This document shows, in pieces, positions 1-9,156 of a stretch of DNA of 64,000 bases (position 1 is its first letter; each line of letters starts with the position of its first letter). The stretch comes from Cytophagaceae bacterium. GTDB lineage: Bacteria; Bacteroidota; Bacteroidia; Cytophagales; Spirosomataceae. A program made the position numbers and the translations under genes. The notes beneath the pieces are model-generated. The model saw only the letters and a program-made list of their open reading frames with translations, made no database searches and was not told the DNA's origin. The stretch lies in assembly GCA_027491315.1 (NCBI GenBank), contig JAIXWL010000004.1, forward strand, positions 345,772 to 409,771. Reading direction: 5' to 3'.

Positions 1-340
1 TCATGGTATGGTAACTCGGTAAACTTCCGTCATTCCAACCAATAACTGCTTCGTCAGTTGGTAATTCTTGAGCCTTAAAATATTGACGTAAATAGGTTGA
101 AAAACCTTCGTCAATTCCAGAAATATCTGGTTTTCCAGCGGGACCTTGTTGACCCGAAACAGCCAATCCTGCATATAATTTGGCCAATAAAGGTTTGTAA
201 TTAGCTGGATCTTTGAATACGGTAGCTGAGGTTACCTCAATGAATGGGACTCTGTTGAGATCTCCCGTACAAGAGGCCATGATACTTAAGATGATACTTA
301 AGCTCAAGCCTTTAGCAAATGTGATGTATGTTGATTTCAT
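1..340 (-). CDS. SusD/RagB-family outer-membrane lipoprotein, N-terminal part
   Basis: Open reading frame from an ATG at 340 running off the window edge; 113 residues are visible. It starts with a signal peptide and lipobox (SIMASC), followed by the SusD-type start NRVPFIEVTSATVFKD and the segment TDEAVIGWNDG that is typical of the SusD N-terminal domain. SusD proteins are surface glycan-binding lipoproteins that form the lid of a SusC transporter. It lies 18 bases downstream of the SusC gene on the same strand, so the two form a transcription unit. The gene is complete only outside the window; the truncation is due to the window edge. Confidence 0.9.
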   Translation of the reverse strand, partial: MKSTYITFAKGLSLSIILSIMASCTGDLNRVPFIEVTSATVFKDPANYKPLLAKLYAGLAVSGQQGPAGKPDISGIDEGFSTYLRQYFKAQELPTDEAVIGWNDGSLPSYHTM

Positions 341-358
341 TTTTGTACGATTTAACGA

Positions 359-3325
359 TTAAAAATTCACTTTTAAGCCCAATGAAACAGTGCGTGGTCT
401 TGGATACATGTTGTTATCGATTCCACCTCCAACTTCAGGGTCTAGGCCTTTATATTTTGTCAGGATAAACGCATTTTGAATATTCAAAGACAAATTTGCG
501 TTGAATTTTTTAGCCTGTAAAAGTCTGTTCAAATTATAACCAAAGTTGATATTATCTACACGTAAAAATGAAGCATTTTGAATGTAATAATCGGAGAAGT
601 ATTGCGTGTTATTGAAGTTTGTTTCATAAACATTGGGTACTAGGTTCGATAAAAAGTTATTACCACCTGTAGCCGCACGATAAATACCATTATTGGAATT
701 AATGTTGTTGTACATGTAATTTCCAATATTGGCTCTCAATACAAAGCCAAATGAAAAGTCCTTAATTTGTAGATTGGACGAAGCTCCTAAGAAATACTTG
801 GAATTAGGGGATTCAAAGCGATAACGGTCATCTGAAGAGATTTTGCCATCATTATTACGGTCTACATAAAGTCCTTCAAGGGGCTTTCCACTAGGATCAT
901 ACACCTGCTGGTACACATAAAATGTATAAGGCGCATATCCCAAGGAGTGAATCTGAATGGTGTTACCAACCCCGCCTGAAATTCCACCAACTAATATACC
1001 TTGGTAGCTAGGATCTGGGACTTTCGTTAAATTGGTGATGTTACTCTGATTGTAGGTGGCATTAACACCAAAATCCCAATTTACCGTAGTTGTATGAATT
1101 GGGTTGAAATTTAAGGTCACTTCAACTCCCTTATTTTCTAAATTACCCACATTGGTTAAGATTTGGTTGGTTAAGTTAGAGCCAGCAGGTACTGGGATGA
1201 CAGACAATAAATCTTTGGTGTCTTTCTGATATACATCGATTGAACCAGTGATTCCAATCTTTTTGAATCCAAAATCCAAGCCAATGTTTTTGGTGGTAGT
1301 TTGTTCCCATTTAATATTGGCATCATATCCCTCAGGTCTCAAGGTATTTGAAAATGTGCTTCCTAATTGGTACTGAGCATTAGGTTCAGAAATAGTATAG
1401 CGAGCCAAATAAGGATAATCACTAAATACATCTTGCTGACCCGTTACACCCCAACCCAAACGTAATTTTAAATCGGAAATAAGCTCTGAATTTTTAAATT
1501 CCTCTGAGATTTTCCAGGCAGCGGCTGCACTTGGGAAAACACCCCAACGATTTTCTGGAGAGAATCTTGATGAACCATCATTACGCAAGGTAAAGGTTAA
1601 TAAATACTTGTCGTTTAATGAATAGTTAGCTCTACCATAAAAAGAAACTAGCGTATTTTGTGTTTTATAGTAGGTATTATTATAAACCGTTCCAGCAATA
1701 TTCTTATCCAAATCCGTATTGTCTCGTAAGAAATCTTGGTAAGAATAACCACCCATGACATCTATTTTATGCATACCAATGCTTTTCACATAGTTTAAAT
1801 AAAACTCAAAGGTTTTATTATCCTTGGTTTGAGAATAGGTGCCATTTTTTCCACCACGGTCATAGGAATTAGCGATTCCGGCAGGAACAAAAATGCTTCC
1901 TTCTGAAGAAGACTTATCAATCGCCAGGTTGGCATTGGCTCTTAATTCAGGTAGAAAAGGCATTTTATAATCAAAAACGGCATTGGCAATCGTTCTCTTA
2001 ACGGTCGATTTGTCATTTTGTAGTTCTAATAGAGCTACCGGGTTTTTCGGAGCCAAAGAGTTAGGTTTCTTGGTGGCAGGATCTAACCATTCAAAATATC
2101 CACCAAATTCTGAGCCTTGAATGGATTGAGTAGGATCAAATCCTACAGCCGTTCCGATAGCTCCTTGATTAGCAAAAATATTATTGATGATAGATGACTT
2201 TAGATTTAAATCAACCTTCAACGAGTTATTAAAAAAGCTAGGACTTAAACCAATGGCCGTAGAAATACGGTCCATGTTGGATGTTTTTAAGATACCGTTT
2301 TGGTTCAAATAACCCACCGATGCACGAACCGGCATATTTTTAATGGAACCAGTAATGCTCACATTATTATCGATCGAGATGGCATTGCGGTAAATTTCTT
2401 TTTGCCAATCCGTAGATGACTTGCCTAACAAAGCCTTTTGAGCAGCGCTTCCTTTTGCCGAAATCATCGAGGTGAAATCAGCGGCAGATAACACATCTAG
2501 GTAAGAACGAACTTGTGCTGAGGAGGCTACTGAGCTTACAGAAACCTTAATGTCATCTCCTTTTTTACCTTTCTTGGTCGTGATTAAAATGACACCATTG
2601 GAGGCTCTTGATCCATAGATAGCGGTGGCAGAAGCATCTTTCAGTACGTTGAAAGACTCAATGTCATTCGGGTTGATGAATGACAAGGCATTAGCTGCAC
2701 CCGAGATGCCGTTATTGTCAAGAGGTACACCATCGATAACAATTAAAGGGTCATTATTGGCATTTAAAGAAGAACCACCACGAATTCGGATGGTTGAACC
2801 TGCACCTGGTGCACCGCCATTGGAGGTAATTTGAACTCCGGCTACTTTACCAGCTACTAATTGGTCAGGGGAAACAATATTTCCTTTTTGAAAATCAACG
2901 GAGGAGATTGAAACCACAGAACCCGTCAAATCTTTCTTTTTCTGTGATCCATAACCAATCACCACCACCTCATTCAGGGATTGTGAATCAGATTCCAACT
3001 GGATGCTAAAAGAAGTTTGGTTTCCGACGCTTACCTCTTTAGTGATGTATCCTATGGAGGAGATAATCAACACATTGTTAGAGGAAACATTTGCTAGGGT
3101 GAACTGACCCTTTGCATCAGCTGAAACACCTTTGCTGGTGCCTTTAACCGCAACTGAAGCTCCGGGTATGGGGCCTTCCTTGGAATTAACAGTACCACTA
3201 ATGGTCTGCTGAGCAATGACCGAAAAAACGGAAAAAATAACCAATGATAAAGTCAAGAAAATACTCTTTCCTTTCCCTTGGTTAAATCCCTCGATCCAGC
3301 TAGTAAATTTAGCTTTCATAGACAT
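359..3325 (-). CDS. SusC/RagA-family TonB-dependent outer-membrane transporter
   Basis: A 988-residue protein with a signal peptide ending near FSVIAQQ, a carboxypeptidase-like domain (TISGTVNSKEGPIPGASVAVKG), the SusC plug signature LNEVVVIGYGSQKKKDLTGSV, a plug domain with PLIVIDGVPL and NDIESFNVLKDASATAIYGSRASNGVILITTKKG, then a beta-barrel ending in an aromatic-type C-terminus (SLGLKVNF). It lacks the STN domain of sigma-linked receptors, so it is probably controlled by another regulator; the divergent AraC-type gene at 3523 is the obvious candidate. A possible -7 element of the Bacteroidota type (TAATTTTG on the minus strand, 3369-3362) sits about 40 bases upstream. The substrate is unknown; the CBM48-like domains of the neighbour hint at an alpha-glucan. 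Confidence 0.95.
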   Translation of the reverse strand: MSMKAKFTSWIEGFNQGKGKSIFLTLSLVIFSVFSVIAQQTISGTVNSKEGPIPGASVAVKGTSKGVSADAKGQFTLANVSSNNVLIISSIGYITKEVSVGNQTSFSIQLESDSQSLNEVVVIGYGSQKKKDLTGSVVSISSVDFQKGNIVSPDQLVAGKVAGVQITSNGGAPGAGSTIRIRGGSSLNANNDPLIVIDGVPLDNNGISGAANALSFINPNDIESFNVLKDASATAIYGSRASNGVILITTKKGKKGDDIKVSVSSVASSAQVRSYLDVLSAADFTSMISAKGSAAQKALLGKSSTDWQKEIYRNAISIDNNVSITGSIKNMPVRASVGYLNQNGILKTSNMDRISTAIGLSPSFFNNSLKVDLNLKSSIINNIFANQGAIGTAVGFDPTQSIQGSEFGGYFEWLDPATKKPNSLAPKNPVALLELQNDKSTVKRTIANAVFDYKMPFLPELRANANLAIDKSSSEGSIFVPAGIANSYDRGGKNGTYSQTKDNKTFEFYLNYVKSIGMHKIDVMGGYSYQDFLRDNTDLDKNIAGTVYNNTYYKTQNTLVSFYGRANYSLNDKYLLTFTLRNDGSSRFSPENRWGVFPSAAAAWKISEEFKNSELISDLKLRLGWGVTGQQDVFSDYPYLARYTISEPNAQYQLGSTFSNTLRPEGYDANIKWEQTTTKNIGLDFGFKKIGITGSIDVYQKDTKDLLSVIPVPAGSNLTNQILTNVGNLENKGVEVTLNFNPIHTTTVNWDFGVNATYNQSNITNLTKVPDPSYQGILVGGISGGVGNTIQIHSLGYAPYTFYVYQQVYDPSGKPLEGLYVDRNNDGKISSDDRYRFESPNSKYFLGASSNLQIKDFSFGFVLRANIGNYMYNNINSNNGIYRAATGGNNFLSNLVPNVYETNFNNTQYFSDYYIQNASFLRVDNINFGYNLNRLLQAKKFNANLSLNIQNAFILTKYKGLDPEVGGGIDNNMYPRPRTVSLGLKVNF

Positions 3326-3426
3326 GATTAAAATTTGTTAAAAAATATTTTTTTAAAAACTCAAAATTAAAGTACTAAAGCATTAGATTCGCCCCACTTT
3401 AATTCCTGATAAAAAATAATGAATTA

Positions 3427-3467
3427 GTACAATTGTCTGTAAATGAATAAATTACAATTAATTGTAC
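3427..3467. promoter_or_regulatory. Inverted repeat in the divergent SusC/AraC promoter region
   Basis: Arms GTACAATT (3427-3434) and AATTGTAC (3460-3467) are exact reverse complements separated by 25 bases. The right arm also lies in the 12-base palindrome ACAATTAATTGT (3454-3465). It is midway between the divergent SusC and AraC-type genes. A role as operator for the AraC-type regulator is inference from position. Confidence 0.4.
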
Positions 3468-3522
3468 GAATCATTTTATAAAGTGGAACAACAATAAAAA
3501 GGTACCCGATAATAAATTTGCC

Positions 3523-5457
3523 ATGATAGGCTCTCCATTTAAATACGCTTTGCTTAGGTTAACCTTGCTTCCTTTACTGATGGTCCTATGTCACATGACC
3601 TTGGCCCAGCATAAGTTGGAGTTAATAGCCCCTACACAAAAATTATTACCAAAAGGAGACTTTTACCTAGCGGCTGATTTTAATAACTGGGACCCGGGAG
3701 ACCCTAGGTTTCAATTCAAAAAAAAATCAAATGGAAACTATGAAGTAAGCATACCTGATAGTGTACGTACTTTTGAATATAAAATTACCCAAGGCACTTG
3801 GCATCTGGTAGAAGGAACCAAAGACGGAAATGTCAGTGGCAATAGGAAGTTTGAAATCAAGTCTCAAGATACCTCCAAAATTCACATCATTCAATTATTA
3901 GGGTGGGAGAAGAAAGCTACCTACCGCATTATCGTAAATAAAATTCCAGCGGCTACTCCGTTTGATGCCAAATTGTATGTCACGGGGAATTTCAATAATT
4001 GGAATCCTAAAGATGAAAACTACTTATTAATTCAACATGCGGATGGTTCGTATAGAACTACCGTTCTTTCTGAGTTGACTGAAATTCAATACAAAATTAC
4101 CCGGGGAAATTGGGCTTCTGTGGAATGTTATAGCAATGGTAAAGCCCGGCCCAATAGGAAAATAGAAAGGGCAGAAAAGTTAAAATGGAATCCTAGGGAT
4201 ATTGAGCATAAAATAAATATCGAGGTGGAAAACTGGGAAGACCTCACAGGGATCTTCAATTTTTTCGACTTATACAGTCTTTTTTTATTGTTTGCCAGTT
4301 TTAGTGGAATTTTATTGATGATTGCTATTCCAACCATTCAAAATTCTAACTGGTTAGCTAACCGTTGGTTGATTTCATTAATAGGCGTCATTTCCCTTAC
4401 CCTCTTATTGAAAATTGTGTCGGCTGATCGAAATATAGCTCAGGAATTTCCCAAGTTATTGCTTTTGCCTGATTTTATCGTTTTTGCATTTGCTCCTTTA
4501 TATCATTTATACATTGAAAAGTTATTGTTTAAATCGAGCGATTTTAAAATTAAATGGCGGTGGATTTACCTGCCAAGTTTACTTCAGGCTTTGATCTATT
4601 TACCCTATTTTAATTTAGATTATAATACGTTCCGATATGCTCAGCTAAACCATGAGCCCTCTTTCCAAATTCTATTTTTGTTAATTGGGTCAGCGGGGAT
4701 TATTTGGAATTTGATTCAGTGGAATAAATTTCGAAAGATCTTAGATATATACCTCGAAAAAAGTAAAATAAGTTCATCCTTTGAGGAGAATTTGAGTTAT
4801 TTAAGTATCACCCAAATCATCTATTTAGCCTGCATCATTTTAGGCTTTTTAGCCTTGATTTTATATTTGCTAGGCTTTGTCATCGATGAGGACTTAACCT
4901 TATTAAGTAGCCAGATTGTGGATCTAATTTGGGTGGTATTTGCTTCTTTACCTTTCTTCTTGGGCTATTATGCCATACACCAGCCTGAGATTTTCAAAAT
5001 TTCGCAGAAGCATAATATTTTAGGATCTGAAAGTGAAATAGACCTAAATACACCCATTCAAAGAGAAAATACCTATGTGCCGGGTAATAAGGAAGTTGTT
5101 AAAGATGAACTGGCCGAGAGAATTGTTGAAATAATGGTGCAATCAAAACCTTATTTGAATCCCAAATTGACCTTAAATGATTTGGCAAATCAGTTGAATG
5201 TTTCGCCACATGTGATGTCAAAAACCTTGAATGATTCCTTTCAGAAAAACTTTTTTGACTTCATTAATACGTATAGGACAGAGGCTTTTAAGGAAAAATT
5301 AGATGATCCGAAGTTTCAAAATTACACCTTTTTAGCGGTGGCCTTTGAGGCTGGATTTAATTCCAAAACTGCTTTTAATAGATCCTTTAAGCGGGTAACA
5401 GGGCAGTCGCCAAGTGAATATTTGCAAAGCATTAACCAATCTGAAAATATGATTTAG
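3523..5457 (+). CDS. Membrane-bound AraC-family regulator with two CBM48-like sensor domains
   Basis: A 644-residue protein. A signal peptide (about 1-28) is followed by two similar domains of the CBM48/AMPK glycogen-binding type (about 35-120 with LAADFNNWDPGDPRF, and about 145-225 with LYVTGNFNNWNPKDENY). Several hydrophobic helices follow (about 245-510), and a cytoplasmic AraC HTH domain lies at about 545-640 (LTLNDLANQLNVSPHVMSK ... FNSKTAFNRSFKRVTGQSP). The layout suggests a one-protein transmembrane sensor: the outer domains bind a glucan and the inner HTH binds DNA, without a kinase relay. It is divergent from the SusC/SusD pair, which it probably controls. The ATG at 3523 is chosen because it gives the signal peptide. 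The AraC domain is certain; ligand and topology are inferred. Confidence 0.85.
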   Translation: MIGSPFKYALLRLTLLPLLMVLCHMTLAQHKLELIAPTQKLLPKGDFYLAADFNNWDPGDPRFQFKKKSNGNYEVSIPDSVRTFEYKITQGTWHLVEGTKDGNVSGNRKFEIKSQDTSKIHIIQLLGWEKKATYRIIVNKIPAATPFDAKLYVTGNFNNWNPKDENYLLIQHADGSYRTTVLSELTEIQYKITRGNWASVECYSNGKARPNRKIERAEKLKWNPRDIEHKINIEVENWEDLTGIFNFFDLYSLFLLFASFSGILLMIAIPTIQNSNWLANRWLISLIGVISLTLLLKIVSADRNIAQEFPKLLLLPDFIVFAFAPLYHLYIEKLLFKSSDFKIKWRWIYLPSLLQALIYLPYFNLDYNTFRYAQLNHEPSFQILFLLIGSAGIIWNLIQWNKFRKILDIYLEKSKISSSFEENLSYLSITQIIYLACIILGFLALILYLLGFVIDEDLTLLSSQIVDLIWVVFASLPFFLGYYAIHQPEIFKISQKHNILGSESEIDLNTPIQRENTYVPGNKEVVKDELAERIVEIMVQSKPYLNPKLTLNDLANQLNVSPHVMSKTLNDSFQKNFFDFINTYRTEAFKEKLDDPKFQNYTFLAVAFEAGFNSKTAFNRSFKRVTGQSPSEYLQSINQSENMI

Positions 5458-5515
5458 CTGCTTGGATGAAGTGATCTTTGCGCTAATGTCTATTGAACTT
5501 ATAAAATCTACCAGC

Positions 5516-5776
5516 ATGTCTACGTGGCAAGAAGAAAATCAAGCTTTAATCAAAACCTTTGTGTTTGATTCCTTTGAGGAGGCCATGCGTTTCATGCAAT
5601 TAGCTTCTGTGTATATTGGTCAAATAGATCATCACCCAACTTGGACAAACACCTATAACAAGATTCAGATTTCATTGACTAGCCATGATGCAGGTCATGT
5701 AATAACACAAAAGGACAGGGATTTAGCTGCGTATTTAGATAGCTTGTACCAGCAGTTTATACCTAATGGGAATTAA
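5516..5776 (+). CDS. 4a-hydroxytetrahydrobiopterin dehydratase (pterin carbinolamine dehydratase)
   Basis: An 86-residue protein in the frame that opens at 5462. The ATG at 5516 (MSTWQEENQALIKTF) matches where family members usually begin. The family signature is seen in DHHPTWTNTYNKIQISLTSH followed by DAGHVITQKDRDLA, including the HHP catalytic segment. These enzymes dehydrate the 4a-carbinolamine formed when tetrahydropterin serves aromatic amino acid hydroxylases. It starts 58 bases after the regulator gene and may be read through from it, though no functional link is apparent. Confidence 0.85.
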   Translation: MSTWQEENQALIKTFVFDSFEEAMRFMQLASVYIGQIDHHPTWTNTYNKIQISLTSHDAGHVITQKDRDLAAYLDSLYQQFIPNGN

Positions 5777-5910
5777 AGAAATGCTTTGTGTGGGTTGATT
5801 TAACCATGCGGATATTTGAAAACAAACTATTTAGTACAGGTGGGCTGTATATAATGGAATTCTAAAGGGAAAAGACTTGTTAAGGAAATTTTCATGTTTT
5901 CAATAAATAA

Positions 5911-5940
5911 TAAGCCTACAAAAATTATTTTGCAGGCTTA
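5911..5940. terminator. Hairpin terminator after the pterin dehydratase gene
   Basis: Stem TAAGCCTACAAAA / TTTTGCAGGCTTA with one mismatch and a 4-base loop. A/T-rich tracts lie on both sides, so it may serve the plus-strand gene at 5516 and the minus-strand sulfatase unit. Confidence 0.6.
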
Positions 5941-6017
5941 TACTTTTATGGGGATAGGTTTAGGGGTCAGATTTGAATACTGAACAGCCTTTAATTAAAC
6001 TTTTTGTAATGGGAAAA

Positions 6018-6248
6018 TTATTTAAGTTTCATAGAATTTTTAGATTGGGCCACAATATTTAGGTGTTTATTTATTTTTGAAACTTCAACTTCTTTGGATT
6101 TTTGAATGAATCCCGATCGTCTATTGGGTATAGTTACCTTACACGATGTTATTTTAGAAGTATCTGGACAAAGCTGAACCCCGAACGACCTAACATGATA
6201 AGTATTAAGTGAGGCTATCAAAAACAAAATTTGGCTATACTGCTTCAT
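6018..6248 (-). CDS. Small ORF of unknown function trailing the sulfatase gene
   Basis: A 76-codon frame that begins 2 bases after the stop of the sulfatase gene at 6251, so translation could be coupled. The start MKQYSQILFLIASLNTYHV is weakly hydrophobic, but no clean signal-peptide cleavage site follows. No family is recognised. It could be a short secreted protein or the remains of a longer gene. Kept because of its operon-like spacing; evidence is weak. Confidence 0.3.
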   Translation of the reverse strand: MKQYSQILFLIASLNTYHVRSFGVQLCPDTSKITSCKVTIPNRRSGFIQKSKEVEVSKINKHLNIVAQSKNSMKLK

Positions 6249-6250
6249 AA

Positions 6251-7636
6251 TTAGTCTTCTAAATTACTCTTAACAGGAATCATTCCTGCTTTATGTTTTC
6301 TTACTAATTCATTTATCTCCTCTACTTTTTTCTCATTTTTACTTGCAATGTCATATTGCTCAGAGGGATCTATCGATAAATTGAATAATTGAGGTTTTTC
6401 TAGTTTTTCTATCTTTTCAGGATATCCAATGGGATTATTTTTTAAATAGTATAATTTGTAGTCTCCCAATCTTGCCGCAAATAAATCAGTGGCATGGTAA
6501 AAAAACATTTCATTTCTTGGATTGACATCTTTATTCTGAACCATTAAGGGACTTAGGTCGTAGCCATCTGTTTTAACTTGATTAGGTATTTCAATTTTCG
6601 CTAAACTGCATAGAGTAGGTAAAATATCTAATGTACTTCCCATCTTCATTTCAACTTTAGGTTTAATATTGCTAGGAGCCCAAACAATAAATGGCACACG
6701 CATACCTCCTTCATAGCTGGTACCTTTAGCTCCGAACAATAAACCCGAAGAACCTCCTTGCTCTTTGAATAATTTCCATGGGCCATTGTCAGAAGTAAAG
6801 ATGACATAGGTATTTTCATCTAGGTGTAATTCTTTTAACGTTTTCATTACTTGTCCAACGCTCCAATCTAATTCTTCAATAACATCTCCATATAATCCTC
6901 TGATGCTTTTGTCTTTGAAATTTTTTCCAGCAAAAAGAGGAATATGAGGCATTGAATGCGCTAAATACAAAAAGAAAGATTTATCCTTATTTCTTTTAAT
7001 GAAGTCAACAGACTCCTCGGTATATCTTTGTGTAATGGTATTTTGGTTTGCAGGTCTTTCTATAATTTCATTATTACGCATAAGAGGAACATTGAAATCC
7101 TCAATTTCTGGTGTAAATAATTTTTCAAATGTAGATCCAGCTTTTCGATCCATATCATTGGAATAAGGTATCCCAAAATAGTAATCAAATCCATTATTAT
7201 TGGGAGCAAATTGTTTTAGATGCCCCAAGTGCCATTTACCCACTAATGCAGTTTGGTAATTATTCATTTTTAGAATTTCGGCAATGGTTAATTCTGCCTC
7301 TGGTAGTCCACCTTTTGAATCCGGAAATAAAACCCTTCGTTTATAACTTTCCATCCCTATCCGTACAGGTAGTTTACCTGTCATCAATGCAGCTCTAGAC
7401 GGAGTACAAACATTAGAAGCCACGTAAAAATTGGTCCATTTTTGGCCTTCATAAGCCATTCTATCTAAATTTGGGGTCTTAATTACCGGATTTCCGTAGG
7501 TGCCTAAATCTCCATAACCTAAATCATCCGTATAAATAACGATGAAGTTGGGTTTTCTTTTCTTTGACGACTGCGCGTTCAATTGAAAAAAAGTGAACAA
7601 AAGAACAAGGGGTATAAAAAATAGTTTAAGTTTCAT
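6251..7636 (-). CDS. Secreted S1-family sulfatase (formylglycine type)
   Basis: A 461-residue protein with a signal peptide (about 1-22, ending LNAQ). The metal-site start is PNFIVIYTDDLGYGDLG, and the formylglycine motif is CTPSR with Cys77, followed by AALMTGKLPVRIG. The segments KWHLGHL and TSDNGPW complete the alkaline-phosphatase-superfamily core. It removes sulfate esters from glycans or small aryl sulfates after its cysteine is converted to formylglycine. It follows the sulfatase at 7649 by 12 bases and belongs to the unit downstream of the SusD gene at 9157. The sulfate position attacked cannot be judged from the motif. Confidence 0.93.
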   Translation of the reverse strand: MKLKLFFIPLVLLFTFFQLNAQSSKKRKPNFIVIYTDDLGYGDLGTYGNPVIKTPNLDRMAYEGQKWTNFYVASNVCTPSRAALMTGKLPVRIGMESYKRRVLFPDSKGGLPEAELTIAEILKMNNYQTALVGKWHLGHLKQFAPNNNGFDYYFGIPYSNDMDRKAGSTFEKLFTPEIEDFNVPLMRNNEIIERPANQNTITQRYTEESVDFIKRNKDKSFFLYLAHSMPHIPLFAGKNFKDKSIRGLYGDVIEELDWSVGQVMKTLKELHLDENTYVIFTSDNGPWKLFKEQGGSSGLLFGAKGTSYEGGMRVPFIVWAPSNIKPKVEMKMGSTLDILPTLCSLAKIEIPNQVKTDGYDLSPLMVQNKDVNPRNEMFFYHATDLFAARLGDYKLYYLKNNPIGYPEKIEKLEKPQLFNLSIDPSEQYDIASKNEKKVEEINELVRKHKAGMIPVKSNLED

Positions 7637-7648
7637 AAAACGTTATTT

Positions 7649-8989
7649 TTAAGGTTTTTGCCAAGGGACTCTTCCGCCTTCTTGAATGAAAGTCATTAAT
7701 AAATTGTTTAATTTTTTGACCATTTCTGGATTCGAATTAACCAGATTGTTTTTCTCCAGTGGGTCATTTTTTAGATGGTAAAGTTCATAAGGTTGAAAAG
7801 GAGAATTTTGTAAAAGTTTCCAATCACCCAATCTGACAGCATGATAGGCTTTTCCACCGTATTGAATACCACCTTCTCTGCGCGTGAAATATAAAGGTCG
7901 CTCAGTTTGTTTTACATCTTTATTTAAAAGAACTGAAGCAAAACTCCTTCCTTCGACTTTATGGGGCATAGGTATGCCTACTAATTCTAACATTGTTGGA
8001 AAAATATCCATCGTCAAATTCACCTGAACAGAGCTGGAAGCTTTTTCAATTTTTTTAGGCCAAGTTATGACTGTCGGTACTCGGATTCCACCTTCATACA
8101 TACTCTGCTTTCCATCTCTTAATTCTCCGTTATTGGCCAAATCTGGTAGATGTCCTCCATTGTCAGAAGTGAAAATAATGATGGTGTTTTCATATTGACC
8201 AGATTTCTTAAGCGCATCAATTACTTGGCCAATTCCATCATCCAAATGTTCAATTAATGCAACCAACTTAGCTCTCTTTTCATTTATACCGGGGTTTCTA
8301 GCAATAACTTTATCTAACCATGCTTGAGGTGGTTGTACCGGAAAATGAGGAGCATTATAAGCAAGATAGAGGAAAAATGGATTTTTACTTTGACTTTGTT
8401 TTTGAATATATTCTATAGACCATTGGGTAAATAAATCTGTTGCATGTCCTTCGGGTTCAATTTTTTTATTGTTTAAACGCATGAAGTTTATACCGTGGCG
8501 AAGGTGAGTCCAATAATCTTCCATCATATCTTCTAACCAGCCATGGAAATAATCAAAGCCTTTTTCATTGGGTAGATTGGGTGATTCTAAACCTAAATTC
8601 CACTTACCAATGTGTGCGGTCTGATACCCTGCTTTTTTTAAAACCTTAGGTAGTAATATCGTACTTGGATTCAAATAGCCCCAATTATTCTCTTTATTAT
8701 ATCTAATTAAGCCAGGCACTCCAACAAAATCTGGATAACGACCAGACATAAGTGAGGCTCTAGTAGGAGCGCAAACGGGAGAATTTGAATAGAAATAATC
8801 AAACTTCATTCCGTCTTTCCTTAAGTTGTCAATATTGGGTGTTTTTACGTCTTTATTGTCGTAATAAGAAACATCATGATAACCGAGGTCGTCAGTTAGT
8901 ATAATTAAAATATTAGGCTTTTTATTTTGTGCCAGTAACAAACATCCACTCAAACACCAAACCAAAACAGTAAAAACGCTCTTTTTCAT
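7649..8989 (-). CDS. Secreted S1-family sulfatase (formylglycine type, CAPTR motif)
   Basis: A 446-residue protein with a signal peptide (about 1-20, WCLSGCLLLAQ). Active-site landmarks are PNILIILTDDLGYHDV, the formylglycine motif CAPTR with Cys73, GKWNLG and FTSDNGGHLP. The motif has Thr where most relatives have Ser or Ala; the CxPxR frame is kept, so maturation is still expected. It is the first gene after the terminator that follows SusD, and is probably co-transcribed with the sulfatase at 6251. A Cys in the signal region could make it a lipoprotein, but the spacing is not a good lipobox. Confidence 0.92.
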   Translation of the reverse strand: MKKSVFTVLVWCLSGCLLLAQNKKPNILIILTDDLGYHDVSYYDNKDVKTPNIDNLRKDGMKFDYFYSNSPVCAPTRASLMSGRYPDFVGVPGLIRYNKENNWGYLNPSTILLPKVLKKAGYQTAHIGKWNLGLESPNLPNEKGFDYFHGWLEDMMEDYWTHLRHGINFMRLNNKKIEPEGHATDLFTQWSIEYIQKQSQSKNPFFLYLAYNAPHFPVQPPQAWLDKVIARNPGINEKRAKLVALIEHLDDGIGQVIDALKKSGQYENTIIIFTSDNGGHLPDLANNGELRDGKQSMYEGGIRVPTVITWPKKIEKASSSVQVNLTMDIFPTMLELVGIPMPHKVEGRSFASVLLNKDVKQTERPLYFTRREGGIQYGGKAYHAVRLGDWKLLQNSPFQPYELYHLKNDPLEKNNLVNSNPEMVKKLNNLLMTFIQEGGRVPWQKP

Positions 8990-9075
8990 TTGTTTTAAAT
9001 TTAAATAAACAAAACAGATTGTATCAAATAGTTTCTAATGGTACTTCAAAATAAACCATAGAAATTTGAACAAAA

Positions 9076-9105
9076 ATCGGGAGGGTCAGATTGACTCCTC
9101 CCGAT
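9076..9105 (-). terminator. Intrinsic terminator between SusD and the sulfatases
   Basis: Perfect 9-bp stem ATCGGGAGG / CCTCCCGAT with a 12-base loop. On the minus strand it is followed by a run of five T. It would end or lower transcription from the SusC/SusD genes into the sulfatases. Confidence 0.75.
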
Positions 9106-9156
9106 AAATTTAACCATCAACTTGTACTTATAATAAGATTTTTTCTGATTGATGTT

